A stretch of 53,146 nt of DNA from Seminavis robusta (lineage: Eukaryota > Bacillariophyta > Bacillariophyceae > Naviculales > Naviculaceae). The position numbers were made by a program, and so were the translations under genes. Under the pieces are notes generated by a model. The model ran no database searches. It was given only the letters and a program-made list of their open reading frames with translations, and had not been told where the DNA came from. This document shows positions 1 through 9,264 of the stretch, one piece after another; the stretch's first letter is position 1; each line of letters opens with the position of its first letter. The stretch is taken from positions 1-53,146 of the forward strand of contig CAICTM010000681.1 of the NCBI GenBank assembly GCA_903772945.1. Direction: 5' to 3'.

Positions 1-1800
1 TTTATCGCTGCTCCTACCAACAGGAAGGAACTCCGTAGATTCATCGGACTAGTGAACTACTATGAGAGACATGTGGATTAGAAGATCACATGTACTGCCC
101 CCACTCGCTTCGTTGACTTCCAAACAACGAAGTGGAAATGGGAAGAGAACACGACAAGGCCTTTAGCCGAGATTAAGAAGATCATCAGCAAAGAAACACT
201 TGCTCCCTACCCTGACTTAACGATACATTCGTTATCCACACGGATGCGAGTGATACTCAACTAAGTGCGGTAATTTCCCAGAAGGGAAAACCTATCGCGT
301 TCTAAACCAGAAAGCTCAACCCTGTCAGAAACGTTACACAGTAACCGAGAATGAACTTCTCAGTACCGTAAAAACTCTGAAAGAATTCCGTAACCATTCT
401 TCTAGGACAAAGAACGTTGTACATACGGACCACACCAAGAATCTTACATGTAAAAACTCAATACCGATCGCGTAAGATGGCGCCTTATTCTGAAGAATAC
501 GGCCCTGAACTACGGTACATCAGGGCGAACAAACATCGTGCCGTTGCGAGACTTAACATCTCAACACGACGGTTTTCAGAACAGATGACGCCAGCGAGAT
601 CGCTGACTCATGGCTGCAGACGAAGAGGACTTCCCTAGTGAGTTCCTCTCTCGTCCTCCCCGAGATCGACATCGGCCAAAAGACGAATACGATATCAAGA
701 AGCTCCTCAGGGCAAGCCAAACGAATACAAGAAGCAATCTTTCGGCCCTACGACTTAGTAGTCAGAGTTAAGGACGAGAAAATCGTCTGACCTAAAACTA
801 TGCAGAAGAGCTAGTTGAATGGTACATGGGTGCTGATGCATCCTGGCGAGACTCGCACGAGAACTAACCATCAGCCAAACTACACCTGGAAAGGGCAAGA
901 TTGTGCAGCCGTATGTCAGCTTGCCAGACTGCCAGATGACAAACCCAAGACGCGTAAGCTGGGATTGATGCCTCAAAGATTGCGAGGAGACCCTTGGGAA
1001 AGACTATTATATGACCTGATAGGCCCTTACACGTCGGGGATCCCAAGAAAAAGAATTCCTGCACACTTCATGTCTTGACAATGATTGATCCGTAACCGGA
1101 TGGTTCGAGATTGCGGAGATCTGCTCCAAGGCAGCAGACGAATAGCCATCGTCCTAGAACAAACGTGGCTACTCGGTATCCATGGCCTGCTGAGGTTATC
1201 ATGGATAGAGGACGTGAGTTCCGGGCAGAGGTCGAAAAGACACTCGGGTTGAATATGGACTTCGTCGCAAGTTCATCACCACGCGTAACCCTCAAGCCAA
1301 TCTATGGTCGAGCGTGCTCATCAAACCATACGTAACTTGATCGCTGTTCAAACATCAAGTGCCAAGAGACCTCGTGAATGGATCCTGGGTTGGAGTCCTC
1401 ACGGCGGTTCGCTTTGCAATGAATGCCACGATTCATACCACCTTGCGTGCAACGCCCGCAAAGCTCGTGTTAAATCGTGACGCGATTCACAACAGTCCGG
1501 TTCGAAGCCAACTGGAAGTACATTAAGGAACGTCGCCAACGAGATCCAACAAAACACGATAGGGAAAACGCAACGCGTGTCCCTCATAATACAATGTCAA
1601 CGATACGGTGATGATTCAACAGTATCAGCACCGCAAGTAGGTCAGCCGAAGTACAAAGGTCCTTACACAAAAGACCGAGTCAATGAACAAAGCACTGTAC
1701 GGCTCCAACATACGCCAACGGCGCACAGTCTACCAGCTTTGAACATAAGGTATATACACCATACAAGGCCGACCCCTTGTAGGATTGCCATCGTGCGACG
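1..1800 (+). mobile_element. Degenerate Ty3/gypsy retrotransposon pol relic
   Basis: Broken reading frames on the plus strand spell a Ty3/gypsy pol in the right order. At 3-80 is the end of reverse transcriptase (PTNRKELRRFIGLVNYY). At 80-450 is RNase H, with HTDASDTQLSAVIS near 236-280, a KRYTVTENELLS block and VVHTDHTKNLT near 418-450. From about 985 to 1560 is the integrase core, with PWERLLYDLIGPYTSG at 991-1038 and the ATPAKLVLNRDAIHN-like block near 1450-1490. Frames are interrupted by stops (for example after VNYYERHVD at about 80) and frame changes, so this copy cannot encode a working polyprotein. The gag, protease and most of the reverse transcriptase lie upstream of the window. The order of domains (RT, RNase H, integrase) is that of gypsy and not copia elements. 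Confidence 0.85.
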
Positions 1801-2626
1801 CACATGTCTACATCCAAATCTATGAGAGTGCCCCGCACTTTAAATCATATGTTCTCCTTGTTCCTACTGCTGTCGCGCCTTCTGTGACCCTTTCAGGGGG
1901 CGAATGCATACACGGCTCTTAGCCTTATTCGCGACTCGATCCAGATAGGGTTTGAGTTCGACTCATGACTGAGTCTTCTCGTGATAGTCATTTTGAGACA
2001 GGGTTCTCATGACCGCGCTAGTCATATAGGTTGATGAGAAACATGCTCTAGATATTTAGGCCAGCGTGGAGTACTCCACGCTACTAGATCCAGGCTAGCA
2101 AAACCTTCCACGCGTTCCGTTTAGGATCGTGGAGAGACGTAGGATACTACCACAACTATACTCTATCACACTTAATTCTCCCGCGGGAACCAGATCACGA
2201 TCCTTTGATGATGATCTCTCTCGTTGATTAGTTTTCATAGCTTTCTAATCTCTCTCATAACTTTCATTTCCTCAAAACACTCGAAAGATCTTTACACTAG
2301 CTTTTAGCGTAGTGCAGTGCCTACCGGGTACGTTTGAAGTTGTGATCAATCCTCCTTCCTCATGGGAAGCAAGATAGCTCGCTACCGGTTCGTCAAAAAT
2401 TTGCTTTCCTTGAGCGCTACGCGACTTCTACACGAAAAAGCGCCATTGTCGTTTAAGCTTCCTCAGCGACGAGCACTACCGTAGTCTAGTTCCAAGATTG
2501 TGTTTGCCACGGACCTCTTGTTGTCGCCCAGAGTTTCCTTTCGTTGGCCTGCTGCTGTTGTTGTGAACTTGTGGCCCACGGTGCCTTCTGTCTCGCCCGA
2601 CGCACGAAGCACCCTTTTTCCACCCC
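1801..2626. other. Probable 3' non-coding/LTR tail of the gypsy relic
   Basis: No gene is visible. A purine tract followed by GGGGG at about 1893-1900 could be the polypurine tract just inside a 3' LTR, but the matching 5' LTR lies outside the window, so LTR limits cannot be fixed. A perfect 18-bp palindrome (GCGTGGAGTACTCCACGC) sits at 2064-2081. The stretch ends where the Harbinger element is inserted. Confidence 0.35.
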
Positions 2627-2629
2627 TAA
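2627..2629. repeat. Left target-site duplication (TAA) of the Harbinger element
   Basis: TAA directly before the left inverted repeat; the identical TAA follows the right inverted repeat at 5907-5909. A 3-bp TWA duplication is typical of PIF/Harbinger insertion. Confidence 0.85.
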
Positions 2630-2660
2630 GAGCATTCAATACCAGGGTACCCCAAAACCC
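2630..2660 (+). repeat. Left terminal inverted repeat of the Harbinger element
   Basis: 31 bp, 27 of which match the reverse complement of 5876-5906. The mismatches are at positions 7, 11, 15 and 30 of the repeat. Confidence 0.9.
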
Positions 2661-2686
2661 ATACATACAGTCTTGTCAAGACTCAA

Positions 2687-2726
2687 ATGAGTGCCACGTG
2701 GGACCCATGAGTGCCACGTGGGACCC
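2687..2726. repeat. Perfect 20-bp tandem duplication in the subterminal region
   Basis: ATGAGTGCCACGTGGGACCC occurs twice head to tail (2687-2706 and 2707-2726), each copy holding the palindrome CCACGTGG. Its place just inside the left inverted repeat makes a transposase or partner-protein binding site possible, but that is inference. Confidence 0.85.
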
Positions 2727-2869
2727 ACATTCCATCTCGCTGACATCATTTGGTTTGGGTTTGGTTTGGGTAAAAAGCAACCAATACCCTAAAACCCAAA
2801 ACTCATTTTGCCCATTACCGTATAGAACTGTACTACCTTGTCTGCCATTCTATCACCTTGTCTTGCGCC

Positions 2870-4352
2870 ATGGAAGATGACACTGACTTGTTGGCAGCCA
2901 CAGGCATGATGTTTGCGGCTGCTGGTGCTGCCGTGGTTGGCATTATGGACTCCTCCTCTGAAAAAAGCTGATGACGAGGAGAAACAGGACGGAGCTCTTG
3001 TGGCGGCAATTGCAGAATGTCTTCCGCCAATCCGCCGTGCCATCAAACGGTCTTCCAATGAGGAAGAAGAGACTCGAAAGAGGAAGAAGTTTGATTACCA
3101 GCGTGCTTACAACTGCATCATGCAGGATTATCTTGGTGCCGAGCCATTGTTTGGCCATTATTACGAGAGAGTATTTCGCGTAACCCGTGGCATCACCGAA
3201 CAAATCATTCAGATTGCTGGTAACTCCGATGATTTCTTTGTGCATTCCATAAACAAAGTTACCGGTGAACCAGGCATCTATCCTGAAGTCAAAGTTTTGA
3301 TGGCATTGAAGGTTCTTGCGTACGGTGTGGCTCCGAGCGCTTTCATGGATTATTTTCAGATGAGTGACAACACTGGACGTGACTGCCTGAAACATTTGTC
3401 TAGAGTTATCGTGGAATCTGATCTTGGTGCCAGATACCTTCGGAAAATGTCACGCTACGATGCCAAATTACTTTCCCTCCAGCACTCCGAGGAATTTGGA
3501 GTGGCTGGGTGTATTGGCGCCCTGGATTGCATGCACGTTGAGTGGAAGAATTGTCCCACAGCTTGGCATGGTCAATACAAGGGAAAGGAAGGCTTTCCGA
3601 GTATTGTTTTTGAGGCAGTTTCTGATAGCTCTTTGTACATCTGGCATAGCCAATTTGGATGGCCGGGAACACTGAATGATATTAATATTTGGGACCGCAG
3701 TGATTGCCTGCATGCGTTCCTTGACGGCTCCTTTGCCAGAGACGTCGACTTTCCTTATATGATTGGAAACGAGGAATTCCACCGTTTGTGGATTATGGTG
3801 GACGGAATCTACCCTGAATTATCCCGGTTTGTGAAGACCTTGTCAGTCCCTTTGACCAAACAAGAGAAGAATTATGCCAAGTGGCAGGAGTCTTCTAGAA
3901 AGATGGTTGAAAGAACTTTCGGAGTTCTCCAGACGAGGAAATTTCAATGGCTTTGTCGTCCTGTTGAGCTGTGGTACAAATCAGACATTCGTATGGTGAT
4001 TATGGCATCAATTGTTCTCCACAACATGATGGTTGAAGTGAGAATAGAACGAGACCAAGTAGAATCAGGTGATTGGTACGATGAGCCGACAATAGATCAT
4101 GAGATTGGTCCTGACCACCCCTTAGCTGGAGATGGAGAAGTTATCAACATTACAGCAATATCACTAGAGGAACGCATTGCGCAAATCAATGCAACATGGC
4201 CTCACAATGGAGCAGCCAATGAAGAAAGAATCAACTTAATTCGGGAAGCCATCGACCAGCACTTTACACTTCTACAGGATCAGTTTGACGACCTGTACAA
4301 TCCAGTGGCGCATGCGCATCTTAGGTCGGCTATTATGGATGAAATTAATTAA
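2870..4352 (+). CDS. Harbinger-type DDE transposase (frame broken near the N-terminus)
   Basis: This transposase cuts and reinserts its own element in the nucleus. The catalytic DDE_Tnp_4 (plant transposon protein) domain is clear. Numbering from the open frame at 2913 (479 residues), the acidic residues are D205 in IGALDCMHVEW, D256 in GTLNDINIWDRS and E333 in VERTFGVLQ. The start is odd: an ATG in good context at 2870 opens an acidic, Ala/Met-rich N-terminus that stops at 2969, whereas the long frame entered just before the six-A run 2961-2966 carries all the rest. One fewer A would join the two. The first 16 residues of the frame opened at 2913 are therefore probably an out-of-frame artefact. 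Either this copy has a one-base insertion, or the run is a sequencing error or a slippage site. Apart from this the frame is intact. Confidence 0.9.
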
Positions 4353-4385
4353 CTAATTAACTAAATTACTACTAGACGGTGCTGT

Positions 4386-5414
4386 CTACTCCTCGTCACT
4401 ACCGTAACCGTCTTCCTCATTACCTTCCTCGTTGCTTTTGCCTTCCTCTTTGATGCGCTGTTGCTTTTCTCGGAAGAGACGCATATCGGTAGGACTGTGG
4501 TCCTTCAAAGCCACATGAGGTGGGACGATCTTTTCGATCTGCACCTCCTCGTCCTGGAAAGCTTCCAATGCCAGCTTCTGATTTTCGAGACGCTTCTTCA
4601 GAACACGCTGCTCCATAAGGTCCTTTGCGAACTTCCTCTTGGAGGGAGGCGAGAGATACTCTAACAAACTCTGATCGTTGCGATCGGCCATGCATGTCGT
4701 CAACACATCGAGACCATGACCCATTTTCTTCATGAAATCCTCTTTGTTGCATCGGTGGTCTTCCCGTTCAGACTTCGTATTGTCATTATTGCCACTCAAA
4801 TCAAGGACCTTCTTGACAAGTTGAACGTCCTTCTTCAACTGCTTACCTTTCTTGGTTCCACCAGGACGTTCGTCCTTCTTGGTTTTACCACCGCCATTGG
4901 CTTTGTCCTTTAGACTAGCCTCAAAATCAGCCCATTTTGGGCTTTCCGAAAGGAAATCCTTGCAGTAAAGGATGGCATCGTAGAAGTTTGTTCCATCTTT
5001 GTGCCATTTGAGGAACGTGTTCTTGATACCCTCGTTGTACTTCGACTTGTCGTTGTCTCCGGATGGAGGGTCTCCAGCGTGCTTTTCCACCGCCTTGTAT
5101 TTCAAAACGTACTTCGAAAGCCTACGGAATTGATTGTAGTTCGACGTGGCCTTCCTGGCAATGTAGGATGTACCAAACTCTTCGTTGTTCGATTGGATGA
5201 GATCCTTATATTTGCCGAACATCTTCTCCTGAAATAAACCCGAAGTCATGTCGGTTCCTTCAGTGTTGTCTTCACTTGCGGCAACGAACGACTGACACAA
5301 CAACAACGACTCCTTTGGCGTCCAACGAGGACCTCTCTTGCTTCCGCCAACGGTAGCAATGGTGCCGGTGCCGGTGCCAGTAAGAGGCGGCATGGGAGGG
5401 CTTCGATCCGACAT
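4386..5414 (-). CDS. Harbinger second ORF, Myb/SANT-like DNA-binding partner
   Basis: In PIF/Harbinger elements a second protein with a Myb/SANT-like trihelix binds DNA and helps the transposase into the nucleus and onto the ends. Here the minus-strand ORF has a Trp-rich helix-forming block (GPRWTPKESLLLCQSFVAAS) followed by a conserved SNYNQFRRLSKYVLKYKAVE-like stretch. A FLKWHKDGTNFYDA block and a charged, coiled-coil-like C-terminal region ending in an acidic tail complete it. This matches the layout of NAM-associated or Myb-like ORFs of diatom and plant Harbingers. The open frame extends back to 5504, but I choose the Met at 5414 (MSDRSPPMPP), giving 342 residues, because the upstream 30 residues look like leader translation. 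It ends 34 bp from the transposase stop, tail to tail. Confidence 0.8.
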   Translation of the reverse strand: MSDRSPPMPPLTGTGTGTIATVGGSKRGPRWTPKESLLLCQSFVAASEDNTEGTDMTSGLFQEKMFGKYKDLIQSNNEEFGTSYIARKATSNYNQFRRLSKYVLKYKAVEKHAGDPPSGDNDKSKYNEGIKNTFLKWHKDGTNFYDAILYCKDFLSESPKWADFEASLKDKANGGGKTKKDERPGGTKKGKQLKKDVQLVKKVLDLSGNNDNTKSEREDHRCNKEDFMKKMGHGLDVLTTCMADRNDQSLLEYLSPPSKRKFAKDLMEQRVLKKRLENQKLALEAFQDEEVQIEKIVPPHVALKDHSPTDMRLFREKQQRIKEEGKSNEEGNEEDGYGSDEE

Positions 5415-5875
5415 TGATGACAGTGAGAACGGTGGCTTGAGGACAGTGAAAACGATGGCTTGTACAATACGGCAATAAATTGAACCAAACAATTCACCAC
5501 CCAAACTGTTGATTTGAGCTGTGAGTTAATAATGAAAGCATCCAAAAAATGTGCAAGAGTGCGAGATTTCCAACGTCGTTTTCGAGAAGTGAATTGCAGC
5601 GTACTACTATCAATTTTGCGCGCTGTGCAATTCTTGCGACGATATCTTCCAAAACCCAAAGATCGCACCTCTTCTCATTGGATTTTCATCGGATCTGTCG
5701 GATTATTTATGGGTTTTGCCGTTTGGGTTGGCTTTGGGTCCAGCGCAAATTCACCAGATTTGCGCAGCGTGCAAGCGTTGGGCAAATCACATCTGCAAAA
5801 AATGACGTCATTTGCGATGAGATTCATGTTTAGGTCACGGCTATTGGGTTGTGATTTGCGCAACCCAAAATGCGC

Positions 5876-5906
5876 GAGTTTTGGGGTACCCCGGTGTTGC
5901 ATGCTC
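5876..5906 (-). repeat. Right terminal inverted repeat of the Harbinger element
   Basis: Partner of 2630-2660. It contains the palindromic core GGGGTACCCC and is followed by the TAA duplication at 5907-5909. Confidence 0.9.
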
Positions 5907-6040
5907 TAAACTCCCGTGATCATCATCCTCTTGCCTCGCCTATGCATATGAGAGTTGGTCCTAACCAGGTATTTGCACCTCTTTCTTCCTCCGTACGTAC
6001 GTGAAATCAAGATAACGGCAAAAAGCGGCTTGCTTTCCCT

Positions 6041-6121
6041 CCATTTCCACGAAAGCTGCGGTACGGCGAACCATTGATTTCCCATTCTCAATTCGCCGTA
6101 CCGTAGCTTTCATGGAAATGG
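6041..6121. repeat. Hairpin 1: 30-bp inverted arms
   Basis: Arms 6041-6070 and 6092-6121 are complementary at 28 of 30 positions around a 21-bp loop. The arm core includes GGTACGGCGAA. It is followed directly by TTTTCGCGTAGGACCAA. Confidence 0.85.
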
Positions 6122-6182
6122 TTTTCGCGTAGGACCAATCAAAACGTTAGAGCCAGCCGAACTAGTCACGGTCACAATGAGT

Positions 6183-6226
6183 GTTGTTCCAAGAAGTTCT
6201 TTATGTTGTTCCAAGAAGTTCTTTAT
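6183..6226. repeat. 22-bp perfect tandem duplication
   Basis: GTTGTTCCAAGAAGTTCTTTAT is present twice in a row (6183-6204 and 6205-6226). Confidence 0.85.
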
Positions 6227-6386
6227 TGCGTGTGGTACTCACACGGTATTCACAGAAAAGGATGTTTCTTTCCCGTACCACGTATGTGTGTCACATGGAT
6301 AGGAATGAAATCTTGATTCGTACGCCTAAATAAATCCACGAAAATAAATGTGTTTCGCGAATGCACGGAGGACACACATGGAGAAT

Positions 6387-6419
6387 GGATAGGACCTCGC
6401 CTCAGGGCTGGTCCTATCC
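6387..6419. repeat. Short perfect inverted repeat GGATAGGACC/GGTCCTATCC
   Basis: 10-bp arms at 6387-6396 and 6410-6419 with a 13-bp loop. It carries the TAGGACC word shared by the MITE termini nearby, so it may be two abutting ends of separate elements. Confidence 0.8.
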
Positions 6420-6492
6420 AGCTTAACTGCCGTTCGTACGTTCGCCAAATCAAAATAAATGGATTTAACTGCCGAATTTGGAAAGGTGACCT

Positions 6493-6580
6493 CCAAATTC
6501 ACACCTACGGCGAACCGCAGAAAATGTTTATTTTTATAGTAAAAAAGTGGAGCTGCGGTTCGCCGTTCGTGTGAATTTGG
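6493..6580. repeat. Hairpin 2: 28-bp inverted arms
   Basis: Arms 6493-6520 and 6553-6580 pair at 26 of 28 positions around a 32-bp A/T-rich loop. The arm shares CGGCGAACCG-type sequence with hairpin 1 and is likewise followed by TTCGCGTAGGACCAA. Confidence 0.85.
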
Positions 6581-6632
6581 AATTGGCTGGAATTCGCGTA
6601 GGACCAACATCATATCATCCGCACATCCCCAA

Positions 6633-6862
6633 CTCTAGCGAGTTTCGAAAATCAGAACTCATTATCTCCACTATCCCCAACTCTAGCTAGCGAGTTTCGA
6701 AAATTGGTAGCCTTCTCTGGCTCGCCCTGGACCAATCAGAACTCATTATCTCGCACTATCCCCACTCTAGCGAGTTTCGAAAATCAGAACTCATTATCTC
6801 CACTATCCCCAACTCTAGCTAGCGAGTTTCGAAAATTGGTAGCCTTCTGTGGCTCGCCCTGC
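6633..6862. repeat. 98-bp unit repeated with a 132-bp period
   Basis: Copies at 6633-6730 and 6765-6862 are almost identical (ACTCTAGCGAGTTTCG start, TGGCTCGCCCTG end). The 34-bp spacer itself resembles an internal part of the unit (CAGAACTCATTATCTC, CACTATCCCC), so the array looks like a partly expanded minisatellite. Confidence 0.85.
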
Positions 6863-7000
6863 GACTCTCTTTTTGTTCGCGAACGACGTATCTGCGAATG
6901 TGGTTAAGAATGAAAACACATACGCGAGGCGGAATGGAAATAAATGTGTTTCCTGTGCGAACGTACGAACCACATGAATGCGGTTAGGACCAACTCTCAT

Positions 7001-7592
7001 GAGGAGGCTCCGTACATATGTACTCCGAACTTTAGAAGCTACTTCAGATAATCATTGTGCGTTGCCGTTATTAATTAATACCGAACTGAAAGAAACGGAT
7101 GACAGTGTTTCAAGTTCCAAAGGTTCACACAGCGGTCTCCAAACGGGATTCACAGTATTAGTTTCACGGAAATAGAGCTACGACGCTGACCTATTTAATT
7201 ATAATAGCTTCTCCAATCATTTATATCATTCACAACAAGCCAGCTTGTACGATAGGCATGTAGGCACAAAGCATAAAGCATCCTGAGCTTGGTTTGTCCA
7301 TTCTCACGGTGGGCATACGAACGTTGCACGCAGTAGTGGTTACGGAAAACACTTAAAGTAGTCTAAGTGTTGGTTCCCAAACCCGAAAGGCGAATGCAGA
7401 AGCTGCGGGTACATGTATGTATCCAACATGCCACTAGTACCTCCCCATTGGTCGACGTGTCGCACTCATTGATGTTGATATCGTCTATGGATGATCATAA
7501 AAGAGCGTCACTTCTTCTGCCTACTTGCAGCTCTAGCTAGCTAGTTGAGTTTTTTAGAAGCTCGTAACTTGGTGCCACCAGCAAGCTTGGCC
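7001..7592. other. Intergenic spacer upstream of the GPCR-like gene
   Basis: No convincing ORF. It contains a CTCTAGCTAGCTAG run at about 7531-7544, just ahead of the gene. Presumably it holds the promoter and 5' UTR, but I see no specific element. Confidence 0.5.
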
Positions 7593-9264
7593 ATGACGGA
7601 TGTTACCGAATGTTATCTACCCCAAATTGCAGCTCTTTCAAGCATGTTGGCTAGTGGGTTAATCATTGCTGAGGTGCTGCAGGATGGCCAACAGAGAGGT
7701 GCTGTATCTCGAGTCTTGCTGTCTATGAGCGCTGGGGATATCCTCTTTTCATTGTAAGTCAAGAGATGGTACCTTGGCCAAAATGCCAGTCAGGCCCTGT
7801 TGTCTCGGCTAGCTCCTCACATACCATTTCCCATGCAGAGGCTGGTTCTTGGCTTCTTGGGCACAGCATTTGAGCTGGAGCTGTGTCTTTCAGGGCTTCA
7901 TAATTCAACTGGGATACATGGCATCATTGCTCTCTAATGCCTCTCTGGCAATGGTCTATCTTCTCATGATCCAATACAATTGGCCTCAAGGCAGGATTCA
8001 AACCAAAATTCCAAGAATGATGCTCTACTTGTGGAGTTTCTGCCTGGTCACAGCCCTGGTTCCCTTGGCCTTGGATATGTACCGATTCACCAGCCCAGTT
8101 TGTTGGATTGGGTCCCCAAAATCACAGGACACCACATTTATCATTGCCTCCCTTCAGGTGATACCCATTTGGTCATGCATCTTTCTGGATTCTGTGACAA
8201 TGCTGCTCATTTTTCGAAAGGCAAGACTGCTTGAAGCCCAAGTGGATAATGTTGATCAATACCAAGAAAGTCTCGATTCACACACAAGAACAACAGAAGA
8301 TGATTCAGTACAAATCGATTTACTATCTCTCCCTGATGTGAATGCGAGCCTTTTAAGAGGAAGTGAGGGGTTGGGGGACAGGGAGAGCCATCATGGAGTG
8401 TTTAGCTTTGTAGAATTCATGCTATTTGAACCAGTTCCTATGGTATTCCCCTACCAAGATGAAGCTGGTGGATATGGGATGAATATTGATGGAAGCATGT
8501 TGATCTCCAGTGCCGTATCCAACACTTCAAGAGCCCATGATCCCCGAGAAGATCAGGTTGATCCTGTTGAAGACTATATGATTCCACAAGAAGAGCAAGT
8601 GACAGGACAGCCAGAGGAACAGAACCCAGAAACAGCCATCACTAGAGAACCGCTACAAGATGGAAGTGTGGCATCCAACGAACGTGCCAACAACAACGGT
8701 TACATTGAACCATTGACTAATATTGGCAGCAACTCCACTTCTGAGCGCTCTGCTGATTCTACCCCCAATATGCCTCGGTCACACAAGCGATCCCAACTTA
8801 TTGCCCAACAAGGCATGTGGTACATTGCTGGATTTTTTATGACATATGGATTTGCCACAATTTCCGTCCTTGTGTTCGCTATTGCGAGCAAGTGGAATCC
8901 CCCACTGGATCGTACCAGCTATTTCTTTTTGGCCGGTCAGGCTGTGTTTAACTTTTTGGTCTTCAGTCGTGGGCGCCAACAAATGAAGACAAGGATGGGG
9001 GCTAAACTGAAGAGTTGGATATGGAATGGTGCAGCACATTGCCGTACTGTTTTCTGCCTCTTGAAGCAACGTCGTTGTCTCCCATTATCGGACGAACTGC
9101 ACCAATCTGCCATGGATACCACCTCAACAGTAACAGTTCTGCAACACAACAATGGGATCAAGCATGGCCCGGGAAACATCAACGAACAACAATGTCAATG
9201 CAATGCGGAGCAACAACGAACAACAACAACAACCACACAAGTTTTCACAAATGGCCCCCATTGA
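7593..9264 (+). CDS. Seven-transmembrane GPCR-like receptor
   Basis: Two exons, 7593-7753 and 7839-9264, joined across an 85-bp GT-AG intron; the join restores an unbroken helix 2 (GDILFSL-GWFLASWA). The product is 528 residues. Hydrophobic segments lie at about 10-30, 41-61, 69-98, 113-134, 152-179, 380-406 and 412-435, giving seven helices. Cys69 at the top of helix 3 and Cys142 before helix 5 could form the disulfide typical of GPCRs. The layout resembles the cAMP-receptor/GCR1-like class, but no DRY-type motif is clear. Unusually, the third intracellular loop is about 200 residues, acidic and polar, and the C-terminal tail is Gln/Asn/Thr-rich. I chose the ATG at 7593 because the frame upstream opens only with TTG. 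The C-terminus is uncertain: coding-like patches continue to about 9600 in other frames, so a further exon may exist. Confidence 0.75.

Larger units (their letters stand above)
2630..5906. mobile_element. PIF/Harbinger DNA transposon with TIRs, TSD and two ORFs
   Basis: The left end (2630-2660) and the right end (5876-5906, reversed) form 31-bp terminal inverted repeats matching at 27 of 31 positions; both start GAGCAT and share GGGTACCCCAAAAC. The element is flanked by the trinucleotide TAA on both sides (2627-2629 and 5907-5909), the 3-bp target duplication expected for PIF/Harbinger. Inside are a DDE transposase on the plus strand and a second ORF on the minus strand, the usual two-gene, tail-to-tail arrangement of this superfamily. 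About 240 bp before the first ORF holds a 20-bp tandem repeat. The element sits between a gypsy relic and a MITE cluster. Confidence 0.93.
5948..7000. mobile_element. Cluster of foldback/MITE-like elements sharing TTGGTCCTA termini
   Basis: No protein gene is visible. The stretch is bounded by a 19-bp inverted pair, ATGAGAGTTGGTCCTAACC at 5948-5966 and its reverse complement ending at about 7000. The same TAGGACCAA word recurs at about 6130, 6391 (inside a hairpin) and 6599. Two long hairpins, 6041-6121 and 6493-6580, each lie just before TTCGCGTAGGACCAA, which suggests two copies of one short foldback family. AAATAAATGTGTTT repeats at about 6343 and 6940. The limits of the individual elements and their target duplications cannot be settled by eye. 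Confidence 0.55.
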
